Source: Pomphorhynchus laevis
Taxonomy: Eukaryota > Acanthocephala > Palaeacanthocephala > Echinorhynchida > Pomphorhynchidae
DNA: 64,000 nucleotides
NCBI GenBank assembly: GCA_012934845.2
Contig: WNNJ02001095.1
Coordinates: forward strand, 1-64,000
Reading direction: 5' to 3'
Below are positions 1-10,473 of the stretch, in pieces. Made by a program: the position numbers and the translations under genes. Under the pieces are notes generated by a model. It made no database searches, had not been told where the DNA came from, and saw only the letters and a list, made by a program, of their open reading frames with translations. Numbering within the stretch: the first letter of the stretch is position 1; every line of letters begins with the position of its first letter.

Positions 1-964
1 TTAAGAGCTAACGCCACCAACAATTTAAGCTAGATGTCGGAAATGCATTTTCACAATGTCACAGAGGCAGCCGAAACGGCGTGTGATAGTTCATCTTACT
101 GACGATGGCTGCCGGCTATCACATGACCGTCTAGGAGTGACGAGAGTTTGCAGACTGAAGAATATGCTCGATTCGAACACTTACTTAAATATACGGAAAG
201 AATTGCTATTCGCAATCTCGAGCAATACCGATTCAAACGAAACTCTTATGATTATATAGAAAGAATTGATCCACTCAATCTCGGTTTCTTACAGTCAAGC
301 ATCCGAAAGTTTGATCCTCTGGTTGTTTATGATGGTCTGCATTGCAAATTGTTGGATTTAAGAGCTAACGCCACCAACAATTTAAGCTAGATGTCGGAAA
401 TGCATTTTCACAATGTCACAGAGGCAGCCGAAACGGCGTGTGATAGTTCATCTTACTGACGATGGCTGCCGGCTATCACATGACCGTCTAGGAGTGACGA
501 GAGTTTGCAGACTGAAGAATATGCTCGATTCGAACACTTACTTAAATATACGGAAAGAATTGCTATTCGCAATCTCGAGCAATACCGATTCAAACGAAAC
601 TCTTATGATTATATAGAAAGAATTGATCCACTCAATCTCGGTTTCTTACAGTCAAGCATCCGAAAGTTTGATCCTCTGGTTGTTTATGATGGTCTGCATT
701 GCAAATTGTTGGATTTAAGAGCTAACGCCACCAACAATTTAAGCTAGATGTCGGAAATGCATTTTCACAATGTCACAGAGGCAGCCGAAACGGCGTGTGA
801 TAGTTCATCTTACTGACGATGGCTGCCGGCTATCACATGACCGTCTAGGAGTGACGAGAGTTTGCAGACTGAAGAATATGCTCGATTCGAACACTTACTT
901 AAATATACGGAAAGAATTGCTATTCGCAATCTCGAGCAATACCGATTCAAACGAAACTCTTATG

Positions 965-966
<2 letters not shown>
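1..966. repeat. 357-bp tandem repeat (about 2.7 units)
   Basis: The same sequence recurs with an exact 357-bp period: for example, the start of the ORF-like stretch at 56 recurs at 413 and 770. The units look identical until the third runs into a TA microsatellite. The array touches the left edge, so its true length is unknown. The + strand ORFs inside are period-locked by-products. On the minus strand a frame ends in VTL-stop and resembles the end of the minus-strand ORF at 28,497, and flanking bases such as CACAATGTCAC are shared. I infer that the array was amplified from the 3' coding end of that unidentified element. Confidence 0.93.

Positions 967-1001
<35 letters not shown>
967..1001. 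repeat. (TA)n microsatellite
   Basis: About 17 uninterrupted TA dinucleotides end the last unit of the 357-bp array. Confidence 0.95.
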
Positions 1002-1003
<2 letters not shown>

Positions 1004-1074
1004 TAAGAAGAAAGTGACGCGTTTGTTAAAAATTAGAAGTTTTTGTTCTCTGGATTAATTAACTGATAATTAAA

Positions 1075-1170
1075 CAGATTATATATATATTTCCGAATAT
1101 AAGATTAATTAATTTTACTAACGCTTCTTTAATATCTACTAAATCTAGATTTGTATAAAGCGTAATAAAA
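1075..1170 (-). mobile_element. PLE-1 reverse transcriptase fragment
   Basis: The minus strand matches the RT finger/palm segment seen at 40,450-40,560 and 41,030-41,110, including the stretch encoding STLYTNL followed by VDIK and INLIF. It is too short to carry a full domain. It is a 5'- and 3'-truncated relic of the most common Penelope-like family in the window. Confidence 0.6.
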
Positions 1171-1439
1171 TTTTTGCAAATTATTACCAAATTTTTTGTT
1201 TATTGTATGTTATTTATCTCTGCCGGATGCACAGTAGAAAAGGTATTCAGAATTATTTGTTGTTTGTGTAAACGAGATGTTTGTTGAATTGAAACAGGAA
1301 ATGTTTCAATTTTAAATCTTTATCTCTTAGAATTTTTCAATAATAATATTTTTTTATTACTATAATAATTTCGTCAACAAAAACTTACAATTAAATGGTT
1401 ACCCGCAAATGGGGTCTAATATCATTATACATTAAATTT

Positions 1440-2320
1440 AAGATTAAAAACTCCATTCATAAAATCCTCAGCCATCCATAGTGAATCCACATCTGGTTAA
1501 CCCCAGAATAGATATGCTGTCCGTGCTCGAACCGGTGAAGTACTGAGGGCTGTCTGTGAATACACATAGATGTTGTTCGTGCAAGGGAGAAGCTTTTCTT
1601 ACGTCGAATAAGTGCGATACATGTCGCATAGTCTGTTTCGAGCTTATTGACCAACATCCTTGCTATTGCCTTCAAAATATGATCTCCGACCTTCCCGACG
1701 CTTTTAGAAGACGAAAACACTATAAGTGTGAATTGGGCTCGCTCTACAGTCACTATACGTTCAAGGTAACGGGCGTCTTTGCGCGACTCGCGATATCTTT
1801 GGACTGATGAAGGCGATCTCTGAATAAGAAACAACATGACAATTGAATACAGCGACGTCCATAAAGACGCGCTCGCTTCGTCTTCGAGCAGATCCGTGGA
1901 CACGACATCAAGCCTCGCTTCATTATCACGTGAGGTTGTAGCGTCTCGAACTGAATAGGATAATCTATTAAACTCAGCACGGGCTCAATTGCAACACACG
2001 GAGTGACTTAAGTCAAGTGTTCAGCAAGTGTGTCATGTATTACGTTTAACCTTATGAATGTGAGAGCGACACTACCGCACGAGAGCGAGTAAACTGTGCT
2101 ATTCTCAGTTCCCCAACTACAACGTGCAGATGCACCTGTAGGTATTTGTCCATATCGACCATTCACAGCGTCCCTGAACTCGTAAGGTGATAAACGGAAA
2201 CTCTGCTTCGATTGGTTTTGTTGTCAACCAATTCGACGCTCTTTTCTCCGAAGCAAATTTTAGAGATGAAGATGTGGTCGCATCCACATGTTCATCCACA
2301 ATAAATGTTAATATCATAAT
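1440..2320 (-). pseudogene. RLE-A non-LTR retrotransposon, decayed 3' half
   Basis: Read on the minus strand, a frame at 2,317-2,117 gives ASNWLTTKPIEAE. After a one-base frame change it continues with SPYEFRDAVNGRYG, which matches the full-length RLE-A protein ([10 protein letters not shown], then [13 protein letters not shown]). At 1,903-1,457 a 148-codon frame carries the C-terminal tail, with YLERIVTVE, FSSSKSVG and RKKSFSLARTTSMCI corresponding to [17 protein letters not shown] and [15 protein letters not shown] in the 52-kb copy. The restriction-like endonuclease core between these two parts is badly scrambled. It is therefore an inactive relative of the element at 52-55 kb, not a host gene. 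Confidence 0.8.
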
Positions 2321-2820
2321 TAGGATTAGGAAATTACATAAAGGTATAATGTTGACGTATTGAGACTATTTGTCCATTACAGTCGACTTATTTTAAAATT
2401 AAAAGTATGAAATTAAAAATATCGTTAAAATAAATCTTAACTATGAAGACAAAGATATAAAGAATAAAATAAAGGAATAAAATAAGGAATATTACATATA
2501 GAAATAGTTATTTTCAAGTGTTACGCCTTAAGCGTTACACTTAAAAATGACTTTGCAATAGTCGAAAATTTGTAAAAAATAATTCCTTATTTTATTCTTT
2601 CTCTCGATGTTTAAATGCGCTATATAATAGCACATCGAATGTATCATAAAATAAATGGTATATATAATGATATATATAATATGTTTATAAATCTACTAAG
2701 TTATATCTTAAGTTATAAAAAGTCCGAAAAATTATCTAAGAATGTATACTGCAAGTGGCTACGCTCCATTAATCGGAAAGAATTATGTTACAACTTTTAT
2801 TTACAACACGATCAGGAAAA
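2321..2820. other. AT-rich spacer, no gene seen
   Basis: No convincing coding signal is present. The stretch is AT-rich with short simple repeats. The ORF at 2,615-2,848 shows only AT-driven codons (many Ile, Tyr, Lys). Confidence 0.5.
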
Positions 2821-2826
2821 AGGACT

Positions 2827-2900
2827 AAAGCATGTAATGCTTTATTGAAACTTATTTAGAAGCTTCCCGAATAAGTTTTTAAAAAAGCATTACATGTTTT
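2827..2900. repeat. Short foldback
   Basis: The left arm (2,827-2,857, starting AAAGCATGTAATGCTTTA) is complementary to the right arm (2,870-2,900, ending AAGCATTACATGTTTT), around a 12-nt loop containing AAGCTTCCCG. Related words (TTCCGAAGAAGTTTTAAAA and similar) recur at 2,915, 3,432 and 3,568, so this palindromic vocabulary brackets the ribozyme-bearing segment downstream. Confidence 0.75.
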
Positions 2901-3020
2901 ACTTCCTCGGGAAGTTTCCTAATAAGTAAAAAATATTAATAAAACTAAAATAAATTTTATTATTCTGTTCAGAGGTTGTACTAAGGATGGAGTACGGTCG
3001 AAGTTGTGTAGCTACATGAG

Positions 3021-3095
3021 CCACACTGATGAGTCCACTATGTAGCGATGAGTAGGCTAAGTTCGAAACGCTCCATTGGGGCTAGGCGTATGTGG
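3021..3095 (+). ncRNA. Hammerhead ribozyme-like motif 1 (type I)
   Basis: The order of parts fits a type I hammerhead. Stem I 5' strand CCACA is at 3,021-3,025, the CTGATGA core at 3,026-3,032, GAAA at 3,065-3,068, a short stem III (CGC 3,069-3,071 with GCG 3,086-3,088), the cleavage dinucleotide TA at 3,089-3,090, then TGTGG at 3,091-3,095, which pairs exactly with CCACA. Stem II is weak here (GTCC against GTTC), whereas the sister copy has a perfect GACC/GGTC at the same place. Predicted cleavage is after 3,090. Activity is doubtful because of the damaged stem II. Confidence 0.6.
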
Positions 3096-3473
3096 TAATA
3101 CTTACAGGTTTTAGCCCTTTTCCTGTTAGTGTTGGTCAATAAAAGTTATTGCATATTATACAACACTAATTTCTTTCAGATTGATCAAAAGCGTCACCAT
3201 TTACATTGCAAATTCATTGTGCACCCACAATTGTACATTGACGTGAATATGCGCTGCAGCTTTTTGCTTGCGCTTTCACTTACTAAGCATGTGTTCGCAT
3301 GCTCCAATATTTTAGTAATCAGAAGGAATGATCGATAACACACGTGCTGTCCTGTGAAGCCACCTTTTACGACCGTGTGTCCGATGTAAGGCTGAACAAC
3401 CAGTGAACAAGCGTATGCCTAGCAAATTCCTTTCGGAAGTTTATTAAAAAAACGAAGTTGTGTAGCTACATGG

Positions 3474-3548
3474 CCATACTGATCAGACCACTCTGTAGCG
3501 ATGAATAGACTAAGGTCGAAGCGATCTTTGGGGTCTAGTCGTCTGTGG
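3474..3548 (+). ncRNA. Hammerhead ribozyme-like motif 2 (degenerate)
   Basis: This is the same layout as motif 1. Stem I is CCATA (3,474-3,478) with TGTGG (3,544-3,548), keeping pairing through a U-G wobble. The core is CTGATCA (3,479-3,485; one change from CTGATGA). Stem II is a perfect GACC (3,486-3,489) with GGTC (3,514-3,517). GAAG (3,518-3,521) replaces GAAA, stem III is CGA with TCG, and the cleavage site is TC (3,542-3,543). Two invariant core bases are changed, so it is probably inactive. The preserved helices support shared descent with motif 1. Confidence 0.55.
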
Positions 3549-3627
3549 TAATACGGCGCATCCCTGGTTAAGCTTCCGAAGAAGTTTTAAAAAGCTTGTA
3601 AATAGTTGATAATGATCCATAATTTAT

Positions 3628-3810
3628 AAAGAACTATTGGAGCAGGATCAAAAAGGGGGACATTTTATTTGATATTTCGTAAACCTCTGTTAGCATATTT
3701 AGAAAATTACATCTCCAGAAAATTACAGTAATTTTCTGAAAAAGCTACCCGAAGTTAGCGAAATATCAAATAAAATTTGCCCCTTTTTGATGCAGCTCCA
3801 ATAATTCTTT
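3628..3810. repeat. Foldback element
   Basis: The left arm starts AAAGAACTATTGGAGCAGGA and runs through GGGGG to TATTTGATATTTCG. The right arm is its near-complement, from CGAAATATCAAATAAA to CTCCAATAATTCTTT. The arms are about 55-60 bp with a few mismatches and enclose a loop with a second small hairpin (AGAAAATTAC with GTAATTTTCT). It has no coding content. It could be a MITE or a chance inverted duplication; target-site duplications were not clear. Confidence 0.75.
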
Positions 3811-5034
3811 AAAAAAGCATGTCAGGCTTTATTTATCCCTGTTCGTGATATAAATAAAAGTTGTACAATAAGCCAAACGTAATAAATGATTTGTTAAAGA
3901 GAAATGCCCTAGAAATACTCAATAAAAATTTGAACGCTCGCTTTCAAACGTGTCGAGCTGTAAATTATTATTTTAGATAATCGTGAAGACGGCATAAAGG
4001 AAATAAGAAATAATACATATGCATCAAACTGAAAATTAAAATGCAATACAGTATTAATAATAACTAAAAAAATTTAATAACTAAAATGATGATAAATTTG
4101 ACAAAAAATAGAAGTCAAACAAAGTTGTCCATTAAAAAGGACAATTTTTCTAGATATATTTTTTAAGGCCATCATTTTGTAGAAATTTGTTTCCAAACAG
4201 TCAGAAACAGCTGAATACGGAAATATTAACTAAAGTTACCATAAAATTAGATATAAATTGTACTAATCCAAAGCAGGTGTGTATCAGAGTGCATACATAT
4301 GATATCTCAATAAAAAAAATTTAAAGCAATGCATTTCTAAATCAACAAAAAGGCATGGATATTACTTAGTAAGCAGATATCATCTGAAAAATTGGCAACT
4401 TGATATTATTATGGAAGAAACTTGTAGTTTCGATTTCTTCACATAAGAAGATTCCGTTTATGCAAATCTTTTATTTAAATACAAATAAAAGAACTGTACG
4501 TAAATTGCGTAAAGTGGAAACAATTCTCAGGTCGGTAACACAGTTTATAATCTATTATTAAATAATAGAATCTAAATATTATAAATATCTAAATATTATA
4601 ATCTAAATATTTAAAATTTTATAATTTTTCTAGAGCAATTTAGATATAAATATGAAAATATATCTAAGGTGATTTCTGTTGTAGCTTTAATATTTAATAA
4701 ATATTAAATATCGTAGAAGAATTGGTTACTAAAAGTAAAAAATAATAATGATCAATTCGAATCTATAGAATATGCTATACATTATATTACATCACATTAT
4801 ATGAAATTATAAATTTTTAATAATTAATTAAATAATTAATTTAATTATTAAATTATTACTTTGATAAGTAATTAAAGATGATTATTTAAAAGTACTTGAT
4901 TTTCTATTCTTACTTGCACACTAAAATCTAAAATTTTACAAATGTTTAAATTGTTGTAATTTGGCAATTATCTCATGCCTTATTTAAAACTTCAGGTGGC
5001 ATTAAGTTTTAAGGAAAATTCTGACTGAACATAT
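3811..5034. other. AT-rich spacer, no gene seen
   Basis: The stretch is AT-rich and has no readable protein domain. Short TAAATATTATA-type simple repeats occur near 4,550-4,620 and 4,800-4,860. Confidence 0.5.
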
Positions 5035-6520
5035 CATTTCAGATAAGTGAGTATACGTATTTTATTCTATATAAATAAAAAACGATAGAATTTAAAACAC
5101 AAATCAATTTTTGTAAATTGACTAATAAATAACAAACGATGTATCAGAATAAGGATTAGAGGTTAACTGAAAGAACTGGTATGCTACCAGGTTTCGACCA
5201 TTATTCCCCTACCCAACATAGCAGCGAAGCCAAATCCACGCTAATGACGTTTTTTTCTCTGATGGCATTTAATTATCTAGTGTATCTTATTCTAATACAA
5301 AGCATATTATTAATTAGGCATCCATATTTTTTCGGCTAATAGTTTAAATAAATGTTTAATAATATTTTGTTGATTTGTATATTGTAAAATTACAAGAAAA
5401 AAATCAAATAAACTTGCTTGAAACTTTGCAGAAAAATAATGCCGTACCCAGTATACATAGTTTCAGTATTTCTGAGAGAGGTTATGTTAACGGGAGAAAA
5501 GTCCAAAGATCAATAATAACATGTCAGCAGAACAAATCAGATTAGATAACTGAGTATACGTATTTAATATAATTATAAAATAAACAAAACTTTATGCTAA
5601 ATCAAAGTTTAATAATTAAATAATATAATTAATAATTGTTTTTAGATTTTCTATAATTTAAATCAAGTTAAAATAAAAAATTGAAATTTAAAATAAACGT
5701 CATATTTATGAATTGACTAATAAATAACAGACGTTGTATCAGAATAAGAAATAGAGTTTCTCTTGACAATGTAAAAGTATTGAGGTAATATTTATTTTTA
5801 TGCGTTGAATACAAATAGGTTATGAAAATTTAATATTATTACAAATTAAAAATACTTAAAAATAATTAACAAAACAAAACATAATAATGCTAAATCAAAA
5901 TTTAATAATTAAATAATAAAATTAATAATTGTTTTTAGATTTTCTATAATTTTAATCAAGTTAAAAAAAATAAAAAATAAAAAATAAAATTTAAAATAAA
6001 CGTCATTTTTATGAATTGACTAATAAATAACAGACGTTGTATCAGAATAAGAATTAGAGGTCATCAGGAGGAACTGCTATGCTATCAGGTTTCAAACTTT
6101 CATAAGATTCAAACTTCATAAGATATAACGAATTGTAAATTTTATTTTTGCCGTTGTTATTATTTAATCTATATTTAAACCCTTTTGATAGCATTACCAC
6201 CGTTTTTTCATAAACGGTGGTAATGTAAGATTACGAATTAAATCAGCTAACTGAGTCTACGTATTTAATATAATTATAAAATAAACAAAACATAATAATG
6301 TTAAATCATAATTTAATAATTAAATAATAAAATTAATAATTGTTTTTAGATTTTCTATAATTTAAATCAAGTTAAAATAAAAAAAAATTGAAATTTAAAA
6401 TAAACTTCATTTTTATGAATTGACTAATAAATAACAGAAGTTGTATCAAAATAAGAATTAGAGGTCATCAGGAGGAACTGCTGTGCTATCAGGTTTCGGC
6501 CCTGTCAAAATCACAACAAT
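5035..6520 (-). mobile_element. Cluster of truncated PLE-1 3' ends
   Basis: Four partial copies of the PLE-1 terminal region lie head to tail in the same (minus) orientation, at about 5,040-5,340, 5,535-5,760, 5,860-6,110 and 6,240-6,505. Each shows the landmarks of that region: a start like CTGAGTCTACGTATT, then GAATTGACTAATAAATAACA, ATCAGAATAAG.ATTAGAGG and a stretch like CTGCTATGCTATCAGGTTTC. The second and third stop before or near the last landmark, as expected if reverse transcription was incomplete. A small piece at 6,115-6,190 matches the PLE-1 N-terminal coding region at 39,923-39,990. Confidence 0.75.
6192..6225. repeat. Perfect 14-bp hairpin
   Basis: CATTACCACCGTTT (6,192-6,205) is exactly complementary to AAACGGTGGTAATG (6,212-6,225) across a 6-nt loop. 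It sits at the broken edge of a PLE-1 fragment, so it may have arisen when that insertion was repaired. Confidence 0.8.
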
Positions 6521-7090
6521 CTTAAAGTAGAATATAGAAAGAGCCAAATTACAACAATAATTACATTTGATATTTAATGACACAAATTGTTTGTGTTAAT
6601 ATAAAAGCCATGCGAATTCAATGAACGTGTGATAAAAGTTCGATCAATCACACAATATCCAATAACGTTTGATAGATATAAAATAAAATATTATTTGTTT
6701 GTGAACAACAAATAATTAATTATTAATTATAAATTTCAAATATATATTTTTTAATATGAGAGCTAAATTGAATTTTACATTTGATATTTAAATGACACAA
6801 ATTGTTTGCGTCATCAAAAAAACAAAGCGAATTCAATCAAACGATATACAATAAAGTTGATATAGATACAATCTAATAATAATCAGATAAATAAGTCTAC
6901 GAATTTTATACCATAAATTAAAAATAAAGATAAATAATAAATAATTATATAAGATTTTGTAGAATTTATATTTATAAAGTTGAAATTTAAAAATGAAATA
7001 TAAAATAAGTCAATTTTTATTATAGAATTCATTATTGTGCTTTAAAATACATCAAATTTGCTTGAAAATTAGCAAAAAATAATGTAAAAA
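6521..7090. other. AT-rich spacer with PLE-1 scraps
   Basis: No gene is visible. A weak PLE-1 terminal remnant (AAGTCTACGAATTTTATA) occurs near 6,890. The words GATATTTAATGACACAAATTG and AAAGCGAATTCAAT recur at 6,569/6,783 and 6,610/6,825, suggesting a small internal duplication. Confidence 0.4.
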
Positions 7091-7094
7091 AGTT

Positions 7095-7535
7095 TTATTT
7101 TAGCGTGGCAAATGCGTGCCAGCGCACGCTTACATGACCACAACAAAACAAAAATGTTAATCATGTGTCGAGAAGGTGTGAACGGATGACGTGTTTGAAT
7201 GTGACAAAGGAGGGAGCGCGGCGGACGTCGAGAGGGAGTTGATTCCAGGCGAATGAGGCGGCGACAAAGAAGGATCGGAGACCGTAGTTGTTGGAGTAAT
7301 TAGGAACGTGGAGTAAGAGGGAATAGAAGGATTCCAGCGATAAAGAGGTGGGGAGTGTCGTCTAAGAAAGGAAGGTTGATGAACGATGGGGAGCCGACAG
7401 CGATGAGACGAAAAGTTACGAGAAGAAGGCGGAGTTTGATGCAGATGTGGATGGTGGGCCAGGAGAGTTGGGCAAGATATGTGGATATGTGGTCGAAGCG
7501 ACGGAGACGAAAGAGCACTCGAACGGCGATAAAAT
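7095..7535 (-). mobile_element. LINE-1 3' fragment
   Basis: This is the minus-strand 3' end of the CR1/L2-like family. The terminal stem-loop GCGTGCCAGCGCACGC lies near 7,110-7,130. The coding strand then matches the last part of the ORF seen at 25,201-25,674 (LLVTFRLIAVGSPSFINLPF and LFRLRRFDH). It ends abruptly at about 7,531 with a switch to unrelated sequence, a typical 5'-truncated insertion. Frameshifts interrupt the reading frame. Confidence 0.85.
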
Positions 7536-7539
7536 CAAT

Positions 7540-8200
7540 AATACCAATAATATCAGTTTTTCTTACTGAGAGACTGAAATAATTTTGAAATAGTTCTGGC
7601 TTTGTGAACGCAATAACTTTTCACTTTACAGATATATACGGCACATCTTTGTTGGATTGCTGATATCTAATAGGTTGATTTTTTTAATGTACGAATACGG
7701 AGTGGTGTACTATCATCTTTCATGTCACGGTGCAAAGAGAGTGTCCACAGACTCAAGGGGTCATTGTGCGTCTAACTTACTACTGATAATTTTGTCGCTG
7801 TTGATCACGACAGCTTATTCGTCAGACTCGTCTGCTTATTTCAAAGCCAATTTTTATATCGAAAAGCAATTTCTCTACTCACAGCATGTAGGCAATTTTT
7901 AATTAAGGGCATGCTCAGCATGACCTTAAGAAAATGTTTTTATTAAAAATAATAAATTATAACCAATCTTATAAAAAGATTATTTCATTACAAGATGACA
8001 GATAGAATAGCGGTGTCAGAAAATCTTAAGAAAACGCATGCGTAAAAAATTTATCAAGATTCAACGTTAAAATGTTTGTGACCGCCATTGCCGGCCTTGA
8101 GACCATGTTCATGGCCGACTTTAGGACCGGCCATGAACTCCGCCATGGCCGGTCCCAAGCCCGTGCTGAGAAAAGAGGAGGGTAGTATAAACAATACAAG
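7540..8200. other. Unassigned region, possible gene scrap
   Basis: An 81-codon + frame at 7,657-7,902 has a hydrophobic run (LLLIILSLLITTAY) but no recognisable family. A near-palindrome at about 7,906-7,932 (TTAAGGGCATGCT opposite AGCATGACCTTAA) follows it. I cannot assign a function. Confidence 0.25.
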
Positions 8201-8204
8201 TTTA

Positions 8205-8500
8205 TCAATTGAAGGGAACGAACGGACTGAACGGACTGAATGCACGGACTAAATAAACGTACTAAACGACCGGTCTAAACAAACGGACTTTACGAACGGT
8301 CTGAGCGAACGGCCTGGACGGACGGTCTGAACGAACGGTTTGAACAAACGGACTGAACAAACGACTGAACAAACGGACTGAACAAACGGACTGAACGAAC
8401 GAACTTAACAAACAGACTGACCGAACGGATTGAACGAATGTACTGAACGATTGAAATGAACGAACAATATTAACGAATGGACTAAATATACACACTGAAC
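8205..8500. repeat. Degenerate minisatellite, ACGGACTGAAC-like units
   Basis: Around 25 imperfect units of roughly 8-12 bp built on ACGGACTGAAC / ACGAACGGTCTGA fill the interval. It is more GC-rich than its surroundings. The long minus-strand frame through it (FVQSVRSV repeats) is a product of the periodicity, not a protein. Confidence 0.9.
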
Positions 8501-8923
8501 TCTTCTCTTAAATTAGAATTAGTGGGCTTGTAAGCGCGTAGTTGGCATGCATTTGGCACTTAAAATAAATTTATCTTATTAATTTATCGTATTAATTAGA
8601 TGATTCGAATTCAGTATTGAACAGTTATACGTTGGTCTTATTAAAAAATAATAAATTATTAGGAATAATTAGACAATTGATATAGAAATAACAATTACTT
8701 AATTAATAAAAATAAATTATTTAAAATTAATTAAAATTAATCACTAATTAATTCAAAAGCAAAAGAAGATTAAAGTTACTTATTCGAGACAAAATAATAC
8801 TTTTAGTTAGATAAAGAAATCTAAATAACAGCCGGCTTACAACATGTGCACATAAAAAAGAAAAAATCATACTTTGATATATAAAAAGTTTGTCAATAAT
8901 TTCATATTTAGCCGAGGATATTA

Positions 8924-9022
8924 ATGACATTCAAATTACTGGATTGTAGAAGAATTCGAAAAGAAACGGAGAACATAAATAAATTTGGACGAAATAGCGA
9001 TCTTGTTCAAGAACTTTGTTCA
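8924..9022 (+). CDS. Candidate 33-codon exon, unknown gene
   Basis: An ATG opens a frame of 33 codons (starting MTFKLLDCRRIRKETENINK) that ends exactly at a consensus splice donor, GTAAGTAT at 9,023. The residue mix (charged, with few of the Ile/Tyr/Asn runs typical of random AT-rich DNA) is plausible for a protein. I found no continuing exon downstream and do not recognise a family. It could be a chance ORF next to a chance donor. Confidence 0.2.
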
Positions 9023-9024
9023 GT

Positions 9025-10280
9025 AAGTATAAAAACCGCTTGATTTTGTTAAAACTAGTTAGCTCAATATAGACTAAAGTTATTACTCGATAAATCAACT
9101 GTAAGTTGTTTTACATATTCCACAACATCAACTGTATTTTCTTTAATAAAATATTGTTATCCGAACTATTTTAATTAAAAATTAGTTCATTTATTTACTC
9201 CACAATTCCACGTAATTTAAAATCAAATATCTTTGTTGTTTATCGATATAAATATAAAGTGCCGAAATTTAAATTATTAAAATACCCTTCAAAAACTGTA
9301 GCTTTATAATGGATTATAAAATGTAGCTTTTGAAGGGCACAGACTGAGATGATAATATCGACGACGATGCTACCAGGTTGTTAACCTTATTGTTAGTCAA
9401 GTTATTGTTAGTAATCCAGTAAATGTGCTTGTAAAGTAAATTTTAATAATGACTGTATTGTTTGGTGCGATGCTAGCAATATTGTGTAGGGTGTTTCTTC
9501 GGAAATTGCTGAACGCATTGTTGATGATGAGGCTTGGTTCCCTAAAGCCGATGATTTTTTTATATCAACTTAGCGAACAAGAAGCTGTCGCTAGATGTAT
9601 AAACCTTGACATCAAATGCAAGCCTTCCAACATGTGTTATTATCTATTCAAAATCCGTTCTTAGTTGTTGAAACTGTTAACGACTAAACAGCATAGTCCG
9701 GACAAAGGGTACGACCGAAATGTTAATCAGAAAGCGGTTATATGTACTATGCTTGTTATTTAGGGATGATCATATGCATGTCGAGTGGTGATACGTTTAT
9801 TTTCATCTAAACAAAGCTGATTTTTTGACACTGCGGCGCGTGCTCCACGAGTAACGTGGTGTTCGAAATCTCTAATAACGAAAATTCTGCTAGCACGTGC
9901 CCCATCTAGTAACTTCATGATATGAATAATTTTGGAAGCAAACGATTGTTCATTATTGCAAAAATAAAGAATCCTGATGTAGAATCAGGATGTCGAATCA
10001 TTCAATCAATTCATCCTTACATTTTAGTTTATTAACTTCCAAATACCGTATTTAACTCTCAATAATCATTAAACTTTATCTCCTTCAATCTTCATAGATG
10101 TTTTCGTTGTCAATCCGAAACATTTTAAAATCATACATACCTTTTCGAATGATACCTTGTTTTCATTCCCTAGCACATTGCCATAGTATGAATCATTCGT
10201 TGAGTAAATTCGAGGATATATGCGTCGTACATCCTAAAGAATAAACACAATATTTTGGAGCAAGGCATAACCCAAAACAC
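9025..10280. other. Unassigned, possible decayed coding DNA
   Basis: No identifiable gene. Around 9,490-9,570 a + frame reads EIAERIVDDEAWFPKADDFF, which looks protein-like but is cut by stops on both sides. A small hairpin (ATCCTGAT with ATCAGGAT) lies at 9,971-9,991. Confidence 0.25.
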
Positions 10281-10282
10281 CC

Positions 10283-10473
10283 AACTAATCCTTATCAGAA
10301 ATAAGAATTAGAGGTCATCAAATAGAACTGCTATGTTATCACGTTTACGTCGATATTCCCCGACCAAACATAGCATAACTTATATCAAGTTAAAATTTAA
10401 AATTTAAAACAAAAGTCAATTCTTATGAATTACTAATAAATAATATACGAATGTATCACAATAAGGATTAGAG
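10283..10473 (-). mobile_element. PLE-1 3' end remnants
   Basis: Landmarks of the PLE-1 terminal region are present on the minus strand (GAATTAGAGGTCATCA, AACTGCTATGTTATCA, CCAAACATAGCA, ACTAATAAATAATATACGA). Two overlapping truncated pieces appear to be joined. Confidence 0.6.

Larger units (their letters stand above)
3001..3550 (+). mobile_element. Retrozyme-like segment with two hammerhead motifs
   Basis: A repeat beginning AAGTTGTGTAGCTACATG occurs at 3,001 and again at 3,455, a spacing of 454 bp. Each copy contains a hammerhead-type core followed by TGTGGTAATAC. No supportable protein is encoded between them. Small non-coding retroelements called retrozymes, described in plants and animals, consist of monomers bounded by type I hammerhead ribozymes, and Penelope-like elements also carry them. 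The one full spacing here fits a monomer of about 454 nt, now diverged. Which element mobilised it cannot be told from this copy. Confidence 0.55.

Noticed and set aside
60-140. GGCAGCC-GAAAC ... CTGACGA-TGGCTGCC in each 357-bp unit as a type II hammerhead.
   Set aside because: Stem II pairs, but the 22 nt between GAAA and CTGACGA cannot form both stems I and III with a U-H site. The related 28.5-kb sequence does not preserve the pairing well.
56-1006. Repeated 67- and 80-codon + strand ORFs.
   Set aside because: They are periodic by-products of the 357-bp satellite; the coding resemblance is on the minus strand.
8262-8495. Val/Ser/Arg/Phe-rich minus ORF.
   Set aside because: It arises from the short tandem repeat; no protein family matches such a pattern.
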